Shown: positions 7,657 through 15,483, numbered from the stretch's first letter. The stretch is 44,219 nucleotides of DNA from Dehalococcoidia bacterium (GCA_009692765.1 SHYQ01000005.1:1-44219); one strand, 5' to 3'. Program-made: numbers and translations. Notes: generated by a model from the sequence alone, not told the origin.

Positions 7657-8721
7657 ATGACTGACGAACCACGCCCCGAGGACGATGCGCTCGATGACCT
7701 GCTCGACGACGCAGCGGACGACGACGTCCTCGATGCCGGGGACGTCCCAGCAGCGGTGAACATCGATCCCGCGGCGGTGCTCGCGGAGATCGCGAGCGGC
7801 CAGCCGCTCGATCGCGCTCGCCTGCGGGCGCTGTCCGAACCCGATCGCGACACGCTGGCCGGGTGCCTGCGGCTGTGGCCGTCCGTTGACCCGGCGCGGC
7901 GTCGCGAGGTGCTGGCGGCGATGCAGCAGCTGGAGCAGGACCAGTCGGCCCTCGACTTCCACAGGGTGGCGCTGACGGCGCTCCGCGACCCTGATGCGGC
8001 GACGCGCATGCTCGCCGTGCGCGGGTTGCGTGAGCAGGATCGCGCCGAGTACATGCGCCTGCTCGCGTCGCAGCTGCGTGAGGACCCCGTGCCGATGGTG
8101 CGCGTGGAGATCGCAAAGGCGCTCGCGAACTACGTGATCGGCCTGGAGTTCGGTCTGCTCGCGGACGACGACGCCGAGACGCTGACGGCCGCGCTGCGCG
8201 ACGCGGTCGAGGATGTGGAGGAAACAGACGAGGTCCGCGGCAGCGCGCTCGAAGCCATCGGCGCGTGGTCGGACGAATCGACGGCCGAGTTGATCAGCGA
8301 CCTGTACGAGGTGGGCAATCCACCGCTCCGCCTCGCCGCGATCCGCGCGATGGGGCGCAACGCCTCCGAGGGCTGGCTGGACCTGCTCATCTACCACTTC
8401 GACGACGAGGATGCGGACATGCGCGCCGCCGCCGCCGAGGCCGCCGGACAGCTGCTGATGGACGAGGCGGTGGATCCGCTGGTGATGCTGGCCAGCGAGG
8501 ACAAGGACGACGACGTGCAGGTGGCCGCAATCCGCGCGCTGGGCGAGATCGGCAACGAGGAGGTGGAGCGCATCCTGAACCGCTGGCTGACGGAGCGGCG
8601 CGCGCCGTACATCCAGGACGCGATCCGCGAGGCGCTGGCGGAGGTGCAGGTGATCACGGCGGAGATGTTGGACGGCCGTCCGCAGCGCCCGACCTTCGAG
8701 GATGAGGATGACCTGCTGTGA
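7657..8721 (+). CDS. HEAT-repeat protein with acidic N-terminus
   Basis: A 354-residue soluble protein. The first 35 or so residues are strongly acidic (for example DDLLDDAADDD) and probably disordered. The remainder consists of repeated pairs of amphipathic helices with the HEAT-repeat look, for example VRGSALEAIGAWSDE, LRLAAIRAMGRN, MRAAAAEAAGQLL and VQVAAIRALGEIGNEE. Such proteins are usually scaffolds and have no catalytic motif. A GGAG lies about 11 bases before the ATG. It is followed directly by the Nudix gene (stop and GTG abut), suggesting co-expression, but no function can be assigned. Confidence 0.85.
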   Translation: MTDEPRPEDDALDDLLDDAADDDVLDAGDVPAAVNIDPAAVLAEIASGQPLDRARLRALSEPDRDTLAGCLRLWPSVDPARRREVLAAMQQLEQDQSALDFHRVALTALRDPDAATRMLAVRGLREQDRAEYMRLLASQLREDPVPMVRVEIAKALANYVIGLEFGLLADDDAETLTAALRDAVEDVEETDEVRGSALEAIGAWSDESTAELISDLYEVGNPPLRLAAIRAMGRNASEGWLDLLIYHFDDEDADMRAAAAEAAGQLLMDEAVDPLVMLASEDKDDDVQVAAIRALGEIGNEEVERILNRWLTERRAPYIQDAIREALAEVQVITAEMLDGRPQRPTFEDEDDLL

Positions 8722-9174
8722 GTGGGCCCCTGTGAGCGAGCCACAGTGACCCGCGCCGCGGTCTCCGCAGGCGGCATCGTCTTCCGCCGCGCTGAGGAAG
8801 GCATCGAGATCGTCCTCGTGGGGCGCACGGCGGAACGGCTGTGGGCGCTCCCGAAGGGCACGCCGGACGTGGGCGAGACGCTGGAGGAGACGGCCCTGCG
8901 CGAGGTGCGCGAGGAGACCGGCCTGGAGGTGCGGATTGTGGACACCGTGGGCCAGGTGGAGTACTGGTACACGGCGCGGGACGGCGGACGGGTTCAGAAG
9001 ACGGTGCACTACTACCTGATGGAGCCCGTGGGCGGCGACATCGCCGACCACGATCACGAGTTCGATCAGGTCGAGTGGCGGCACCTGTCGGAAGCCGAGC
9101 GCCTGCTGACGCACCGCAACCAGTTGCCGATGCTCCACCGCGCATGGGAGCAGATCGGTAGGATCCCGGCATGA
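8722..9174 (+). CDS. Nudix hydrolase
   Basis: About 142 to 150 residues carrying a complete Nudix box: a Gly five residues before a Glu, then REVREETGLEV, the GX5EX7REUXEEXGU pattern that binds the metal for pyrophosphate hydrolysis. The N-terminal SAGGIVFRR and the WALPKGTPDVGE segment resemble small NTP or nucleotide-diphosphate hydrolases, but the substrate cannot be told. GTG 8722 abuts the upstream stop, while GTG 8746 (reading VTRAAVSAGG) starts just before the fold and is equally or more likely. The stop overlaps the next gene in ATGA. Confidence 0.88.
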   Translation: MGPCERATVTRAAVSAGGIVFRRAEEGIEIVLVGRTAERLWALPKGTPDVGETLEETALREVREETGLEVRIVDTVGQVEYWYTARDGGRVQKTVHYYLMEPVGGDIADHDHEFDQVEWRHLSEAERLLTHRNQLPMLHRAWEQIGRIPA

Positions 9175-9737
9175 CCGCGACGCAGCCGAAGGTGATCAGC
9201 GAGGGCACGCTCATCCGGCTTCGCGAGAAGACCGTCGACGACGCCGAGCACGACTACGCCTGGCGCGTCGATCCCGAGCTTGCCGCCTACGACGCCGTCC
9301 GCCCGATGACCATGCGCTTCGCCTCGTTCCTGGCCTCCATGTCGGAGGAGTTGCAGTACCCGACGCAGCATCGGCGCACGTTCGGCATCGAAGATCGCGC
9401 CACGGGCAAGCACATCGGCAACGTGATGTACTACGGGTACGACACGTTTCTCCACGAGGCGGAGTTGGGCATCACCATCGGCGATCGCGACTACTGGTCG
9501 CACGGCTTCGGACGCGACGCGGTGCGCACGATGCTCCGCTACCTGTTCCAGGAACTGCGGCTGCGGCGCGTCTACCTGCACACGCTCACGTGGAACGGGC
9601 GGGCGCAGACCTCGTTCACGAAGGCCGGCTTCCGCCGTGTCCGCGAGGTGCGCCGCGCCGGCTACGATTTCGTGTACATGGAGGCAGTCCCCGAGGACCT
9701 CGAACGCGACGAGTCGCCAGCGTCCTCGGAACAGTAG
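9171..9737 (+). CDS. GNAT-family acetyltransferase (RimJ/RimL-like)
   Basis: A 188-residue GNAT protein of the Acetyltransf_3 type. The core shows a beta strand (AELGITIGDRDYW), the acetyl-CoA pyrophosphate loop region (HGFGRDAVRTMLRYL), and the late strand-helix (VYLHTLTWNGRAQTSFTKAGF) in which the Asn and the KAGF segment are typical. Relatives acetylate protein N-termini, antibiotics or small amines, and no feature fixes the substrate. Its ATG overlaps the Nudix stop. The last about 20 residues are charged and probably disordered. It is the last gene of the rightward run and is followed by a large stem-loop. Confidence 0.88.
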   Translation: MTATQPKVISEGTLIRLREKTVDDAEHDYAWRVDPELAAYDAVRPMTMRFASFLASMSEELQYPTQHRRTFGIEDRATGKHIGNVMYYGYDTFLHEAELGITIGDRDYWSHGFGRDAVRTMLRYLFQELRLRRVYLHTLTWNGRAQTSFTKAGFRRVREVRRAGYDFVYMEAVPEDLERDESPASSEQ

Positions 9738-9757
9738 ACCCGACGGACTGACGAACG

Positions 9758-9812
9758 GCACGCAGACGCAGCACGGGCCGCCCACTGGGCGGCCCGTGCT
9801 GCGTCTGCGTGC
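9758..9812. terminator. Perfect 26-bp inverted repeat between convergent genes (bidirectional terminator candidate)
   Basis: The arm 9758-9783 is the exact reverse complement of 9787-9812, leaving a three-base loop (ACT). It lies 20 bases after the GNAT stop and 11 bases before the stop of the leftward SDR gene, so it would fold in both transcripts. No T-run follows on either side, which is unlike a textbook intrinsic terminator, but the position between two converging genes argues for a bidirectional transcript end or 3-prime-end stabiliser. Confidence 0.7.
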
Positions 9813-9823
9813 TGCGCGCGGTG

Positions 9824-10792
9824 CTACGAGGCGATCGCGGGGCGGCCCGGCAGGTCCAGGTTCGCCGGGGGCGGCGCCGGGTTGATGACCCCCGCCATCA
9901 GCCGCTGCGGAACCACGGCACGCAGTTCGTCAACGGTCCACATGCCCGCCTTCGCGATCGTGCGGTCGGCGACCTCCTCGTAGGCCAGCGACACCTGGCC
10001 GCCGGCCACATAGAAGATCTTGCCGTTGATGTTCCATGCCTGGTCGGTGAGCAGGTAGCAGGCCATGGGCGCGACGAAGCGCGGCTCCGGGTACTGCGGC
10101 TCCACGTCCTCGGCGCGCTGGACCGCGGCCGGGGCGGCGGCGCGCAACTGCTGCGCCGACTCCGGGATGCTCTGCGTCATGCGCGTGCCGGCCGTCGGCG
10201 CGATGCCGTTCGAGGTGACGCCGTAGCGGCCGAGGTCCCGGGCGAGGCAGCGGACACCGCCCGCAATCCCCGCCTTTGCCGCGCCGTAATTCGCCTGCCC
10301 GGCGTTGCCCGTCAGGCCGGAGGAGGAGGAGAACGCCACGACGCGGCCGAAGCGCTGCTGGCGCATGACGATCGAGGCGGGCTTCGCCACGTTGAAATAG
10401 CCCGTGAGGTGCACCGCGATCACTTCGTCCCACTCCTGCTCGGACATGTTGAAGATCATGCGGTCGCGCAGGATGCCGGCGACGTGGACCACGCCGTCCA
10501 CGCGGCCCCAGGAGTCCAGGCACTGGCGAATGAGGTTCTCGCCGCCTTCCTCGGTGGCGATGCTGTCCAGGTTCGCGGCGGCGCTGCCGCCGGCGGCGAT
10601 GATCTCGTTCGCGATCGTCTGCGCCGGGCCGCTGTCGCCGCCGGATCCGTCCAGGTTCACGCCGGGGTCGTTGACGAGCACGTGCGCGCCCAGCGATCCG
10701 GCGAGTTTCGCGATCTCCGAGCCGATGCCGCGCCCGGAACCGGTGATGATGATCGAACGACCGGCGAGTGGTCTGGCGAGTGGTGTGGTCAT
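9824..10792 (-). CDS. Short-chain dehydrogenase, HSD17B4-like (3R)-hydroxyacyl-CoA dehydrogenase type (copy 1)
   Basis: A 322-residue SDR. The cofactor loop is TGSGRGIG, followed by VLVNDPGVNLDGSGGDSGPAQ. This insert after the second strand is typical of the dehydrogenase domain of peroxisomal multifunctional enzyme type 2. The catalytic Ser lies in SSSSGLTGN and the YxxxK in NYGAAKAG. The C-terminus extends beyond a minimal SDR and ends in a Pro-rich INPAPPP segment. The likely reaction is oxidation of (3R)-hydroxyacyl-CoA to 3-ketoacyl-CoA. The ATG at 10792 is preceded by an AGGAAGAG ribosome site. It is the last gene of the leftward cluster and a clear paralogue of the gene just upstream. 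Confidence 0.87.
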   Translation of the reverse strand: MTTPLARPLAGRSIIITGSGRGIGSEIAKLAGSLGAHVLVNDPGVNLDGSGGDSGPAQTIANEIIAAGGSAAANLDSIATEEGGENLIRQCLDSWGRVDGVVHVAGILRDRMIFNMSEQEWDEVIAVHLTGYFNVAKPASIVMRQQRFGRVVAFSSSSGLTGNAGQANYGAAKAGIAGGVRCLARDLGRYGVTSNGIAPTAGTRMTQSIPESAQQLRAAAPAAVQRAEDVEPQYPEPRFVAPMACYLLTDQAWNINGKIFYVAGGQVSLAYEEVADRTIAKAGMWTVDELRAVVPQRLMAGVINPAPPPANLDLPGRPAIAS

Positions 10793-10826
10793 GGGTACTT
10801 CTCTTCCTGCGCGGCTTCGACGTGGC

Positions 10827-11804
10827 CTACGCGAGCGGCTGGGTGGGCGTGTCGCGACCGGGAACCTCGACATCGTCGCGGGGTGGGGCGGGGTTCGGGA
10901 TGTCCTTCAGCAGCACGTTCTGGACGGCGTCGTCGAGTTCGTCCAGCGCCCACAGCCCGCGCTTGTAGACCGTGAGCATCGGCGAGGGGTGGTGCGCTCG
11001 GGAGACCTCGCCGCCGTTCACGTAGAAGATGTTGCCGTTGATGTTCCACGCGGCGTCCGAGGCGAGGAACGCCACCATCGGCGCCACGTACTCCGCCTCG
11101 ACGAGGCGCCCGAAGGCGCTCTCCTGCTTCTCGCGTTCGATCGATCCGGTCTGCACGCCGGCGGCGGAGCGCAGCTGCCGCGCGGAGTCCGGCACGGACT
11201 GCGTCATGCGCGTGGCGGCGCCGGGCGCGATGGCATTGCAGGTCACCCCGTAGCGACCGAGGTCGCGGGCAAGCACGCGCGTCATCCCGGCGATGCCGGA
11301 CTTCGCCGCGCCGTAGTTGAACTGCCCGGTGTTGCCCACGATGCCGGAGACGGAGGAGAAGTTGATGATCCGCCCGTACCGCTGCTGGCGCATGAGCACG
11401 GAGGCGGGCCGGATGGTGTTGTAGTGGCCCTTCAGGTGGACCGCGATCACGGCGTCCCACTCCTCGTGCGACATGTTGAAGATCATGCGGTCGCGCAGGA
11501 TGCCGGCGACGTTCACGAGGACGTCGAGGCGGCCCCAGTGGTCCAGGGCCATGCCGATGAGGTGCTCCGCGGCCTGCGAGTCGGCGACCGAGTCCAGGCT
11601 GGCGATCGCCTCGCCGCCGGCCGCCACGATCTCACGGACCACCTGCTGCGCGGGCCCCTCGTCCCCGCCGGAGCCGTCCACGTTGACGCCCGGGTCGTTG
11701 ACGATGACGCGCGCGCCCTCCTTCGCGAAGAGCATGGCGATCCCGCGACCGATGCCGCGCCCGGAGCCCGTGACGACTGCGACTTTTCCGTCCAGTGCGC
11801 CCAT
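10827..11804 (-). CDS. Short-chain dehydrogenase, HSD17B4-like (copy 2)
   Basis: A 325-residue SDR with TGSGRGIG, the VNDPGVNVDGSGGDEGPAQ insert, VAGILRDRMIFNM, the SSVSGIVGN serine region and NYGAAKSG with the catalytic Tyr and Lys. It matches copy 1 along its whole length, including the WNINGxIFYVxGGxV block and the C-terminal NPAPP segment, so the two arose by tandem duplication. A near-perfect ribosome site (GGAAGTAGGGA) precedes the ATG at 11804. The likely role is an (R)-3-hydroxyacyl-CoA dehydrogenase next to the two hydratase genes. The two copies may differ in chain-length or branch preference; that is inference. Confidence 0.88.
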   Translation of the reverse strand: MGALDGKVAVVTGSGRGIGRGIAMLFAKEGARVIVNDPGVNVDGSGGDEGPAQQVVREIVAAGGEAIASLDSVADSQAAEHLIGMALDHWGRLDVLVNVAGILRDRMIFNMSHEEWDAVIAVHLKGHYNTIRPASVLMRQQRYGRIINFSSVSGIVGNTGQFNYGAAKSGIAGMTRVLARDLGRYGVTCNAIAPGAATRMTQSVPDSARQLRSAAGVQTGSIEREKQESAFGRLVEAEYVAPMVAFLASDAAWNINGNIFYVNGGEVSRAHHPSPMLTVYKRGLWALDELDDAVQNVLLKDIPNPAPPRDDVEVPGRDTPTQPLA

Positions 11805-11860
11805 ATGTTCCCTACTTCCGCCCCTCGCGGGGCCGCGTTGGTGGAGCTGCGCCCGTCTTC

Positions 11861-12295
11861 CTAGCGGCGCGGCAGCATCACGGTAGCCGTTCCCGGCGTG
11901 GTTTTCTTGCCCGCGGCGTTCTCGGTCCAGACGTCCAGGTCCACCAACGCCTGCCCGCCTTCCTCGTACGTCCGGGTCACGACCCCGCGGCTGACCAGTT
12001 CCTGGTTCGGGTAGTCTATGCCGCGGTACTGGCAACCGAACCGGCGGAGGAATCCGCCGGGGGCGATCCAGTCGTGCAACAACTGCCCGAGGAAGGCGTT
12101 CTTCAGGCCGCCGTGGACGATGATGCCGTCCAGCCCGGTGCCTCGCGCGAAGTCCGGGTCGTAGTGAATCTGGTAGAAGTCGCCAGACGCCCCCGCCCAC
12201 ATCACCAGCTGCTGCATGGTGCACGCCTTGCGGAGCGCCGGGATCTCGTCGCCCACGCGGACATCGTCGAAGTAGACTTGGGTGTTGAGGGCCAT
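11861..12295 (-). CDS. MaoC-like (R)-specific enoyl-CoA hydratase subunit
   Basis: A 144-residue single hot-dog protein. The hydratase-2 signature is visible: SGDFYQIHYDPDFA with the catalytic Asp39 and His44, followed by IIVHGGL. Such subunits add water to trans-2-enoyl-CoA to give (3R)-hydroxyacyl-CoA. The gene upstream encodes a second hot-dog protein of the N-terminal FAS1-like dehydratase type, separated by only nine bases, so the two probably form a heteromeric hydratase as in the mycobacterial HadAB and ChsH1/ChsH2 pairs. The product would feed the SDRs encoded downstream. Confidence 0.87.
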   Translation of the reverse strand: MALNTQVYFDDVRVGDEIPALRKACTMQQLVMWAGASGDFYQIHYDPDFARGTGLDGIIVHGGLKNAFLGQLLHDWIAPGGFLRRFGCQYRGIDYPNQELVSRGVVTRTYEEGGQALVDLDVWTENAAGKKTTPGTATVMLPRR

Positions 12296-12304
12296 GGTGC
12301 GAGC

Positions 12305-12784
12305 CTAGTAGTGAATGACGTTGCCGTACATCTTGGCGACCAGCGCGCCGTCCTGGCGGGTGTAGGCGGTCTCGTGGTAGGTGATCAGCATGGGGCCGAT
12401 CGAACCGAGGCGCTCCTCGTACCGGGTGATCTTACTGCGCGAGGTGATGGTGTCCCCTGCGACCACCGGCTCGAAGTATTCGTAGGCGGTGCCGCCGTCC
12501 AGGATGCGCTTGTACGGGATGCGCAGTTCCGCAATCGGCACCGGCACGGTGATCATCGAACGCGGCCCGGGGTGAACGACGGGCGTGCCGAGGTAGCCGG
12601 GGGGGGCCACGATCCCCCGGTAGCCGCGGGCGCGGGCAGCGGCCTCGTCGTAGAAGATCGGGTCGGTGTGGCCCACGGCGCGCGCGAAGAGGCGGCAACT
12701 CGTCGTCGTCACCTCGGCGACGCCCTCGTCGACCTCGCGGCCGATCATCTGCTGCATGTCAGCAGTCACGATCGAATCGGGCAT
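12305..12784 (-). CDS. MaoC N-terminal (FAS1-like) dehydratase subunit
   Basis: A 159-residue hot-dog protein of the MaoC_dehydrat_N family. After GREVDEGVAEVTTTSCRLFA comes AVGHTDPIFYDEAAARARGYRGIVAPP, the typical start of this fold, and near the end KITRYEERLGSIGPMLI. These proteins usually pair with a catalytic MaoC subunit and help form the acyl-CoA tunnel; the partner is encoded nine bases downstream. The start at 12784 is chosen over longer in-frame options because the fold begins there and an AAGGAC site lies upstream. The 141-base gap before it in the direction of transcription (12785-12925) holds only short GCGGCGAGG-type repeats. Confidence 0.82.
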   Translation of the reverse strand: MPDSIVTADMQQMIGREVDEGVAEVTTTSCRLFARAVGHTDPIFYDEAAARARGYRGIVAPPGYLGTPVVHPGPRSMITVPVPIAELRIPYKRILDGGTAYEYFEPVVAGDTITSRSKITRYEERLGSIGPMLITYHETAYTRQDGALVAKMYGNVIHY

Positions 12785-12925
12785 CCAGCGTCCTTGTCTT
12801 CGAGAGCGGTCGCACCGTGGAAGGCGGGTGTGCGCCGCTGGGTGACGATATCGACGCTCGATCGAGGGTGTCAATCGACGGCGAGGCGCGGCGAGGTGCG
12901 GCGAGGCGTGCGGCGGAGCCCGCCA

Positions 12926-13696
12926 CTAGCCTGGCCGTTCGCCCGCCCGCTCGCCCGGGCGCGCAGCTAGGTACGCGGCGCGTCGCCCGGCCGTCGCGCG
13001 CCGCTCGGCCTCCAGATCGGCGGGGGCGCGGTGGTACCGCGGATCCTCGATCAGCGTGCCGCCGGTGAGGTCCACCGGCCAGCAGCGCCCACCCCGGATC
13101 TCGTCCACGAGGTCCGCGGCGCTCTGGATGTCGCGATCGAAGTAGGTCGCGGTCTTGCCGATGTCCTCGGTGCGGTGCGAGTCGGTGCCGGCCGTGCCGG
13201 GCAGGCCGAGACGGTCCGCGATGCGCTGGGAGACGAGGTTCTCGCGACGGCTGCCGCGCCCGTTCACCACCTCCAGCGCCGAGACCACGCCGTAGGCCTC
13301 GTTCCGAGCGCCGCGGTCCAGCGCGTCCGCCCACTCGCGGTCGCTCTCCCAGTCCCAGGGGTGGTGGCGGCGGTAGGGGTGGGCGGCCCACATCACGCCG
13401 TTCGCCTCCCGCACCAGGCGCGCGAGTTCGTGGGTGTGGTGCATGCCGTAGACGTAGCGCCGGGGCCCGACGACCAGCATGTGCCCGTCGTCGGTGTTCA
13501 CCTCGATGCCGTGCAGGACGAGGAAGTTGTGACGCCGTGCCAGCGCGGCGACCTCCTCCGGGTTCCACGCCCAGTCGTGCTCGGACAGCACGATGCCGTC
13601 TAGCCCGGCCGCCTTCGACCGGTCGATCAGTTCGTCCGCGCTCAACTGCGAGTCCCAGGAGAGCGGATACGTGTGGGTGTGGAGGTCGATGAGCAT
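12926..13696 (-). CDS. PHP-domain metal-dependent phosphoesterase
   Basis: A 256-residue PHP-fold protein. The metal-binding motifs occur in the family order: DLHTHT (4-9), SEHD (38-41), HGIEVN, AAHPYRR and GTDSHR. Proteins with this set are usually nucleotide or phospho-sugar phosphoesterases, and the exact substrate is unknown. The last 35 or so residues (from about DLEAERR) are rich in Arg, Ala and Gly and are probably disordered. It sits inside the acyl-CoA cluster but has no obvious role there; the stem-loop between it and the thiolase suggests it may be expressed partly on its own. Confidence 0.85.
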   Translation of the reverse strand: MLIDLHTHTYPLSWDSQLSADELIDRSKAAGLDGIVLSEHDWAWNPEEVAALARRHNFLVLHGIEVNTDDGHMLVVGPRRYVYGMHHTHELARLVREANGVMWAAHPYRRHHPWDWESDREWADALDRGARNEAYGVVSALEVVNGRGSRRENLVSQRIADRLGLPGTAGTDSHRTEDIGKTATYFDRDIQSAADLVDEIRGGRCWPVDLTGGTLIEDPRYHRAPADLEAERRATAGRRAAYLAARPGERAGERPG

Positions 13697-13770
13697 CGTG
13701 GGCCTTCGTGCGCCTCATACATCGCCATACATCGCAGCGCGAGGAGCGCCAGCCGCCACGGAGGATCAGT

Positions 13771-13802
13771 GAGGGCGGCTCCCCGTGGGGAGAGCCGCCC
13801 TC
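13771..13802. terminator. GC-rich stem-loop between the thiolase and PHP genes
   Basis: GAGGGCGGCT (13771-13780) pairs exactly with AGCCGCCCTC (13793-13802), and a further CCCC/GGGG pairing fits inside. On the minus strand it lies 28 bases after the thiolase stop, so it may end or attenuate the DUF35-thiolase transcript before the PHP gene. No T-run follows. Confidence 0.5.
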
Positions 13803-13829
13803 GATGTTGCCGCGAACCGGTTGTTGGGG

Positions 13830-15041
13830 CTAGTCGTCCGCGACGAGCACCAGCGTGCCCGTGTTGGAGAGCGAGCCGCCGGTGCCGTTGACGATCGCCG
13901 TCTTCGCGGAGGTTTGCTTGCCGGCGATGCCGTGCACGCCATCCTCGGCGGTGCCGGACAGCTGCCGGTACGCCTCCACCAGCAGCATCATGCCGTACAT
14001 GCCGGAGTGGCTGAACGACAGGCCGCCGCCGTTGGTGTTGATCGGGATGCCGGAGCCGCCGGGGCCGGCCTTGCCGTCCTGCCAGAGCGTGTGGCCCTCC
14101 CCGCGCGGCGCAAGGCCGAGCATCTCCGCCGTGATCGCGGCGGTGATCGTGAACGAGTCGTAGATCATCGCGAGTTCCATCTCGCCCGGGCCCATCCCCG
14201 CCATCTTGTAGGCGGTGTTGGCCGAGGCGGCGGCGGACGTCGCGGTGAAGTCGCCCATCTCCAGCATGGAGGAGTGGCTGGTGTTCTCGCCGGCGCCGGC
14301 CACCCACACCGGCCGTGTCCGGAGCGATCGCGCCTTCTCCGCGGAGGCGACGAGCACCGCGCCGCCGTGGTCGGTCACCAGGCAGATGTCCAGCAGGTTC
14401 AGCGGCCACGCGATGAGCCGGCTGTCCAGCACGTCCTGCACCGTGATCTTGCCGCCCGCCGGGTGCGTCTCCTTGGAGTGCATGACCGCGCGCGGGTTCA
14501 GCGTCGCCCAGTCGCGCGTGACGACGGCGATCTGCGCAAAGTCGGCCTTGGTGGTGCCGTACTGGTGCATGTGGCGCGTCATCGCGTGGGCGTAGTTCGA
14601 GGGGGCGCCGGCGATGCCGTACGGCACCTCGAACTGGTTCGCCACCGACCAGCGGTCGTCGCCGGTGGCGCGGTTCGTGCCGTTGCCGCGGTTCTTGCGC
14701 GCGGAGAAGCCCGACTCGCCGTGCGAGACGACGGCGACGTCGATGATGCCCGCGTTGATCGCGGCCAGCGCGTGGTGCACGTGCATCACGAACGAGCAGC
14801 CACCGATGGCCGTGGTGTCGATGTACCTCGGGTGGATGCCCAGGTGCTCGGCGATCTGGGCCGAGAAGCCGGCCGAGAAGACGCCTTCGATCTCAGACGG
14901 GCTGATGCCGGTCTGCTTGCAGACGTTGATGATCGCTTCGATGTGGAGCTTGGTGGCGGTCGTCCCCTCCTCGATGTAGCCGATCTTGTTGGATTCCGCG
15001 GCGCCGACAATCGCGGCGGCCATGGACGGGTTGTTGGGCAT
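13830..15041 (-). CDS. SCP2/lipid-transfer-type thiolase-like protein (possible aldolase rather than thiolase)
   Basis: A 403-residue thiolase-superfamily protein. The N-terminal half has AIGGCSFVMHVHHAL (Cys82), which aligns with the nucleophile region of SCP-x-like thiolases. NTNGGGLSFSHSG (about 335-347, His345) matches the NxNGGxxxxGHPxG block. The canonical C-terminal CxGGGxG, which supplies the acid/base Cys, is replaced by NGTGGSLSNTG. Several SCP-x-type members with such changes, for example the Ltp2 group, act as retro-aldolases with a DUF35 partner, and a DUF35 gene lies 28 bases upstream here. It may therefore cleave a 3-hydroxyacyl- or 3-ketoacyl-CoA; which one is not shown by sequence. 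Confidence 0.85.
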   Translation of the reverse strand: MPNNPSMAAAIVGAAESNKIGYIEEGTTATKLHIEAIINVCKQTGISPSEIEGVFSAGFSAQIAEHLGIHPRYIDTTAIGGCSFVMHVHHALAAINAGIIDVAVVSHGESGFSARKNRGNGTNRATGDDRWSVANQFEVPYGIAGAPSNYAHAMTRHMHQYGTTKADFAQIAVVTRDWATLNPRAVMHSKETHPAGGKITVQDVLDSRLIAWPLNLLDICLVTDHGGAVLVASAEKARSLRTRPVWVAGAGENTSHSSMLEMGDFTATSAAASANTAYKMAGMGPGEMELAMIYDSFTITAAITAEMLGLAPRGEGHTLWQDGKAGPGGSGIPINTNGGGLSFSHSGMYGMMLLVEAYRQLSGTAEDGVHGIAGKQTSAKTAIVNGTGGSLSNTGTLVLVADD

Positions 15042-15069
15042 GGAGTCCTCCGTCGTTCCCGGGTCGCTG

Positions 15070-15483
15070 TTAGACGACGCGCCAGAAGGGGATGCTGACC
15101 TCGTCCGAGGCAGCCTCGAACTCGATCTTCACCTTCGCGCCGATCTTGATGGTCTCCGGCTTCGTCGCATCGACGCCGCGGAGGACGGTCAGCATGCGAT
15201 CGCCCTCTTTGAGGTCGATGAAGGCCGTGACGAACGGCACTTCCTCCGCCCAGCCGCCGAAGGCGCGGTGCTGGACGGCAAAGGTGTGGAGGTAGCCCTC
15301 GCCGCTGCACTCCACCCACTCCAGTTGATCGGAGTGGCAATGGGGGCAGATCACGCGGGGGTAGAAGTGCACCCGGTTGCAGGTGAGGCAGCGCGGAAGC
15401 ATGAGCTTCCCATCCTTGCAGCCGTCCCAGAACGGCTTGTTGATGTACTGCTCGGGGTCCGGGATCGGCTTGGTGTACGCCAA
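15070..15483 (-). CDS. DUF35 OB-fold/zinc-ribbon protein, partner of the thiolase-like protein
   Basis: A 137-residue protein with an N-terminal helix, a rubredoxin-like zinc ribbon (CLTC 32-35 and CPHC 46-49) and an OB fold (GEGYLHTFAVQH through VKIEFEAA). This is the DUF35 layout seen beside SCP2-type thiolases and in the C-terminal part of ChsH2, where it binds acyl-CoA or holds the aldolase. The start codon is TTG (15481-15483), supported by a good AAGGAG six bases upstream; no ATG or GTG fits better. It is the first gene of the leftward cluster, and a promoter candidate lies about 170 bases upstream. Confidence 0.88.
   Translation of the reverse strand: MAYTKPIPDPEQYINKPFWDGCKDGKLMLPRCLTCNRVHFYPRVICPHCHSDQLEWVECSGEGYLHTFAVQHRAFGGWAEEVPFVTAFIDLKEGDRMLTVLRGVDATKPETIKIGAKVKIEFEAASDEVSIPFWRVV

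Noticed and set aside
6859-9138. Leftward open frame of 759 codons across gpsA, the HEAT gene and the Nudix gene
   Set aside because: It crosses three well-supported rightward genes and has shadow composition (runs of Arg, His, Val and Leu); third-position GC bias removes stops in this frame.
12785-12925. GCGGCGAGG-type short repeats as a tandem repeat locus or CRISPR-like array
   Set aside because: Units are only about 8-10 bases, imperfect, and fewer than four; they look like simple GC slippage in a gap.
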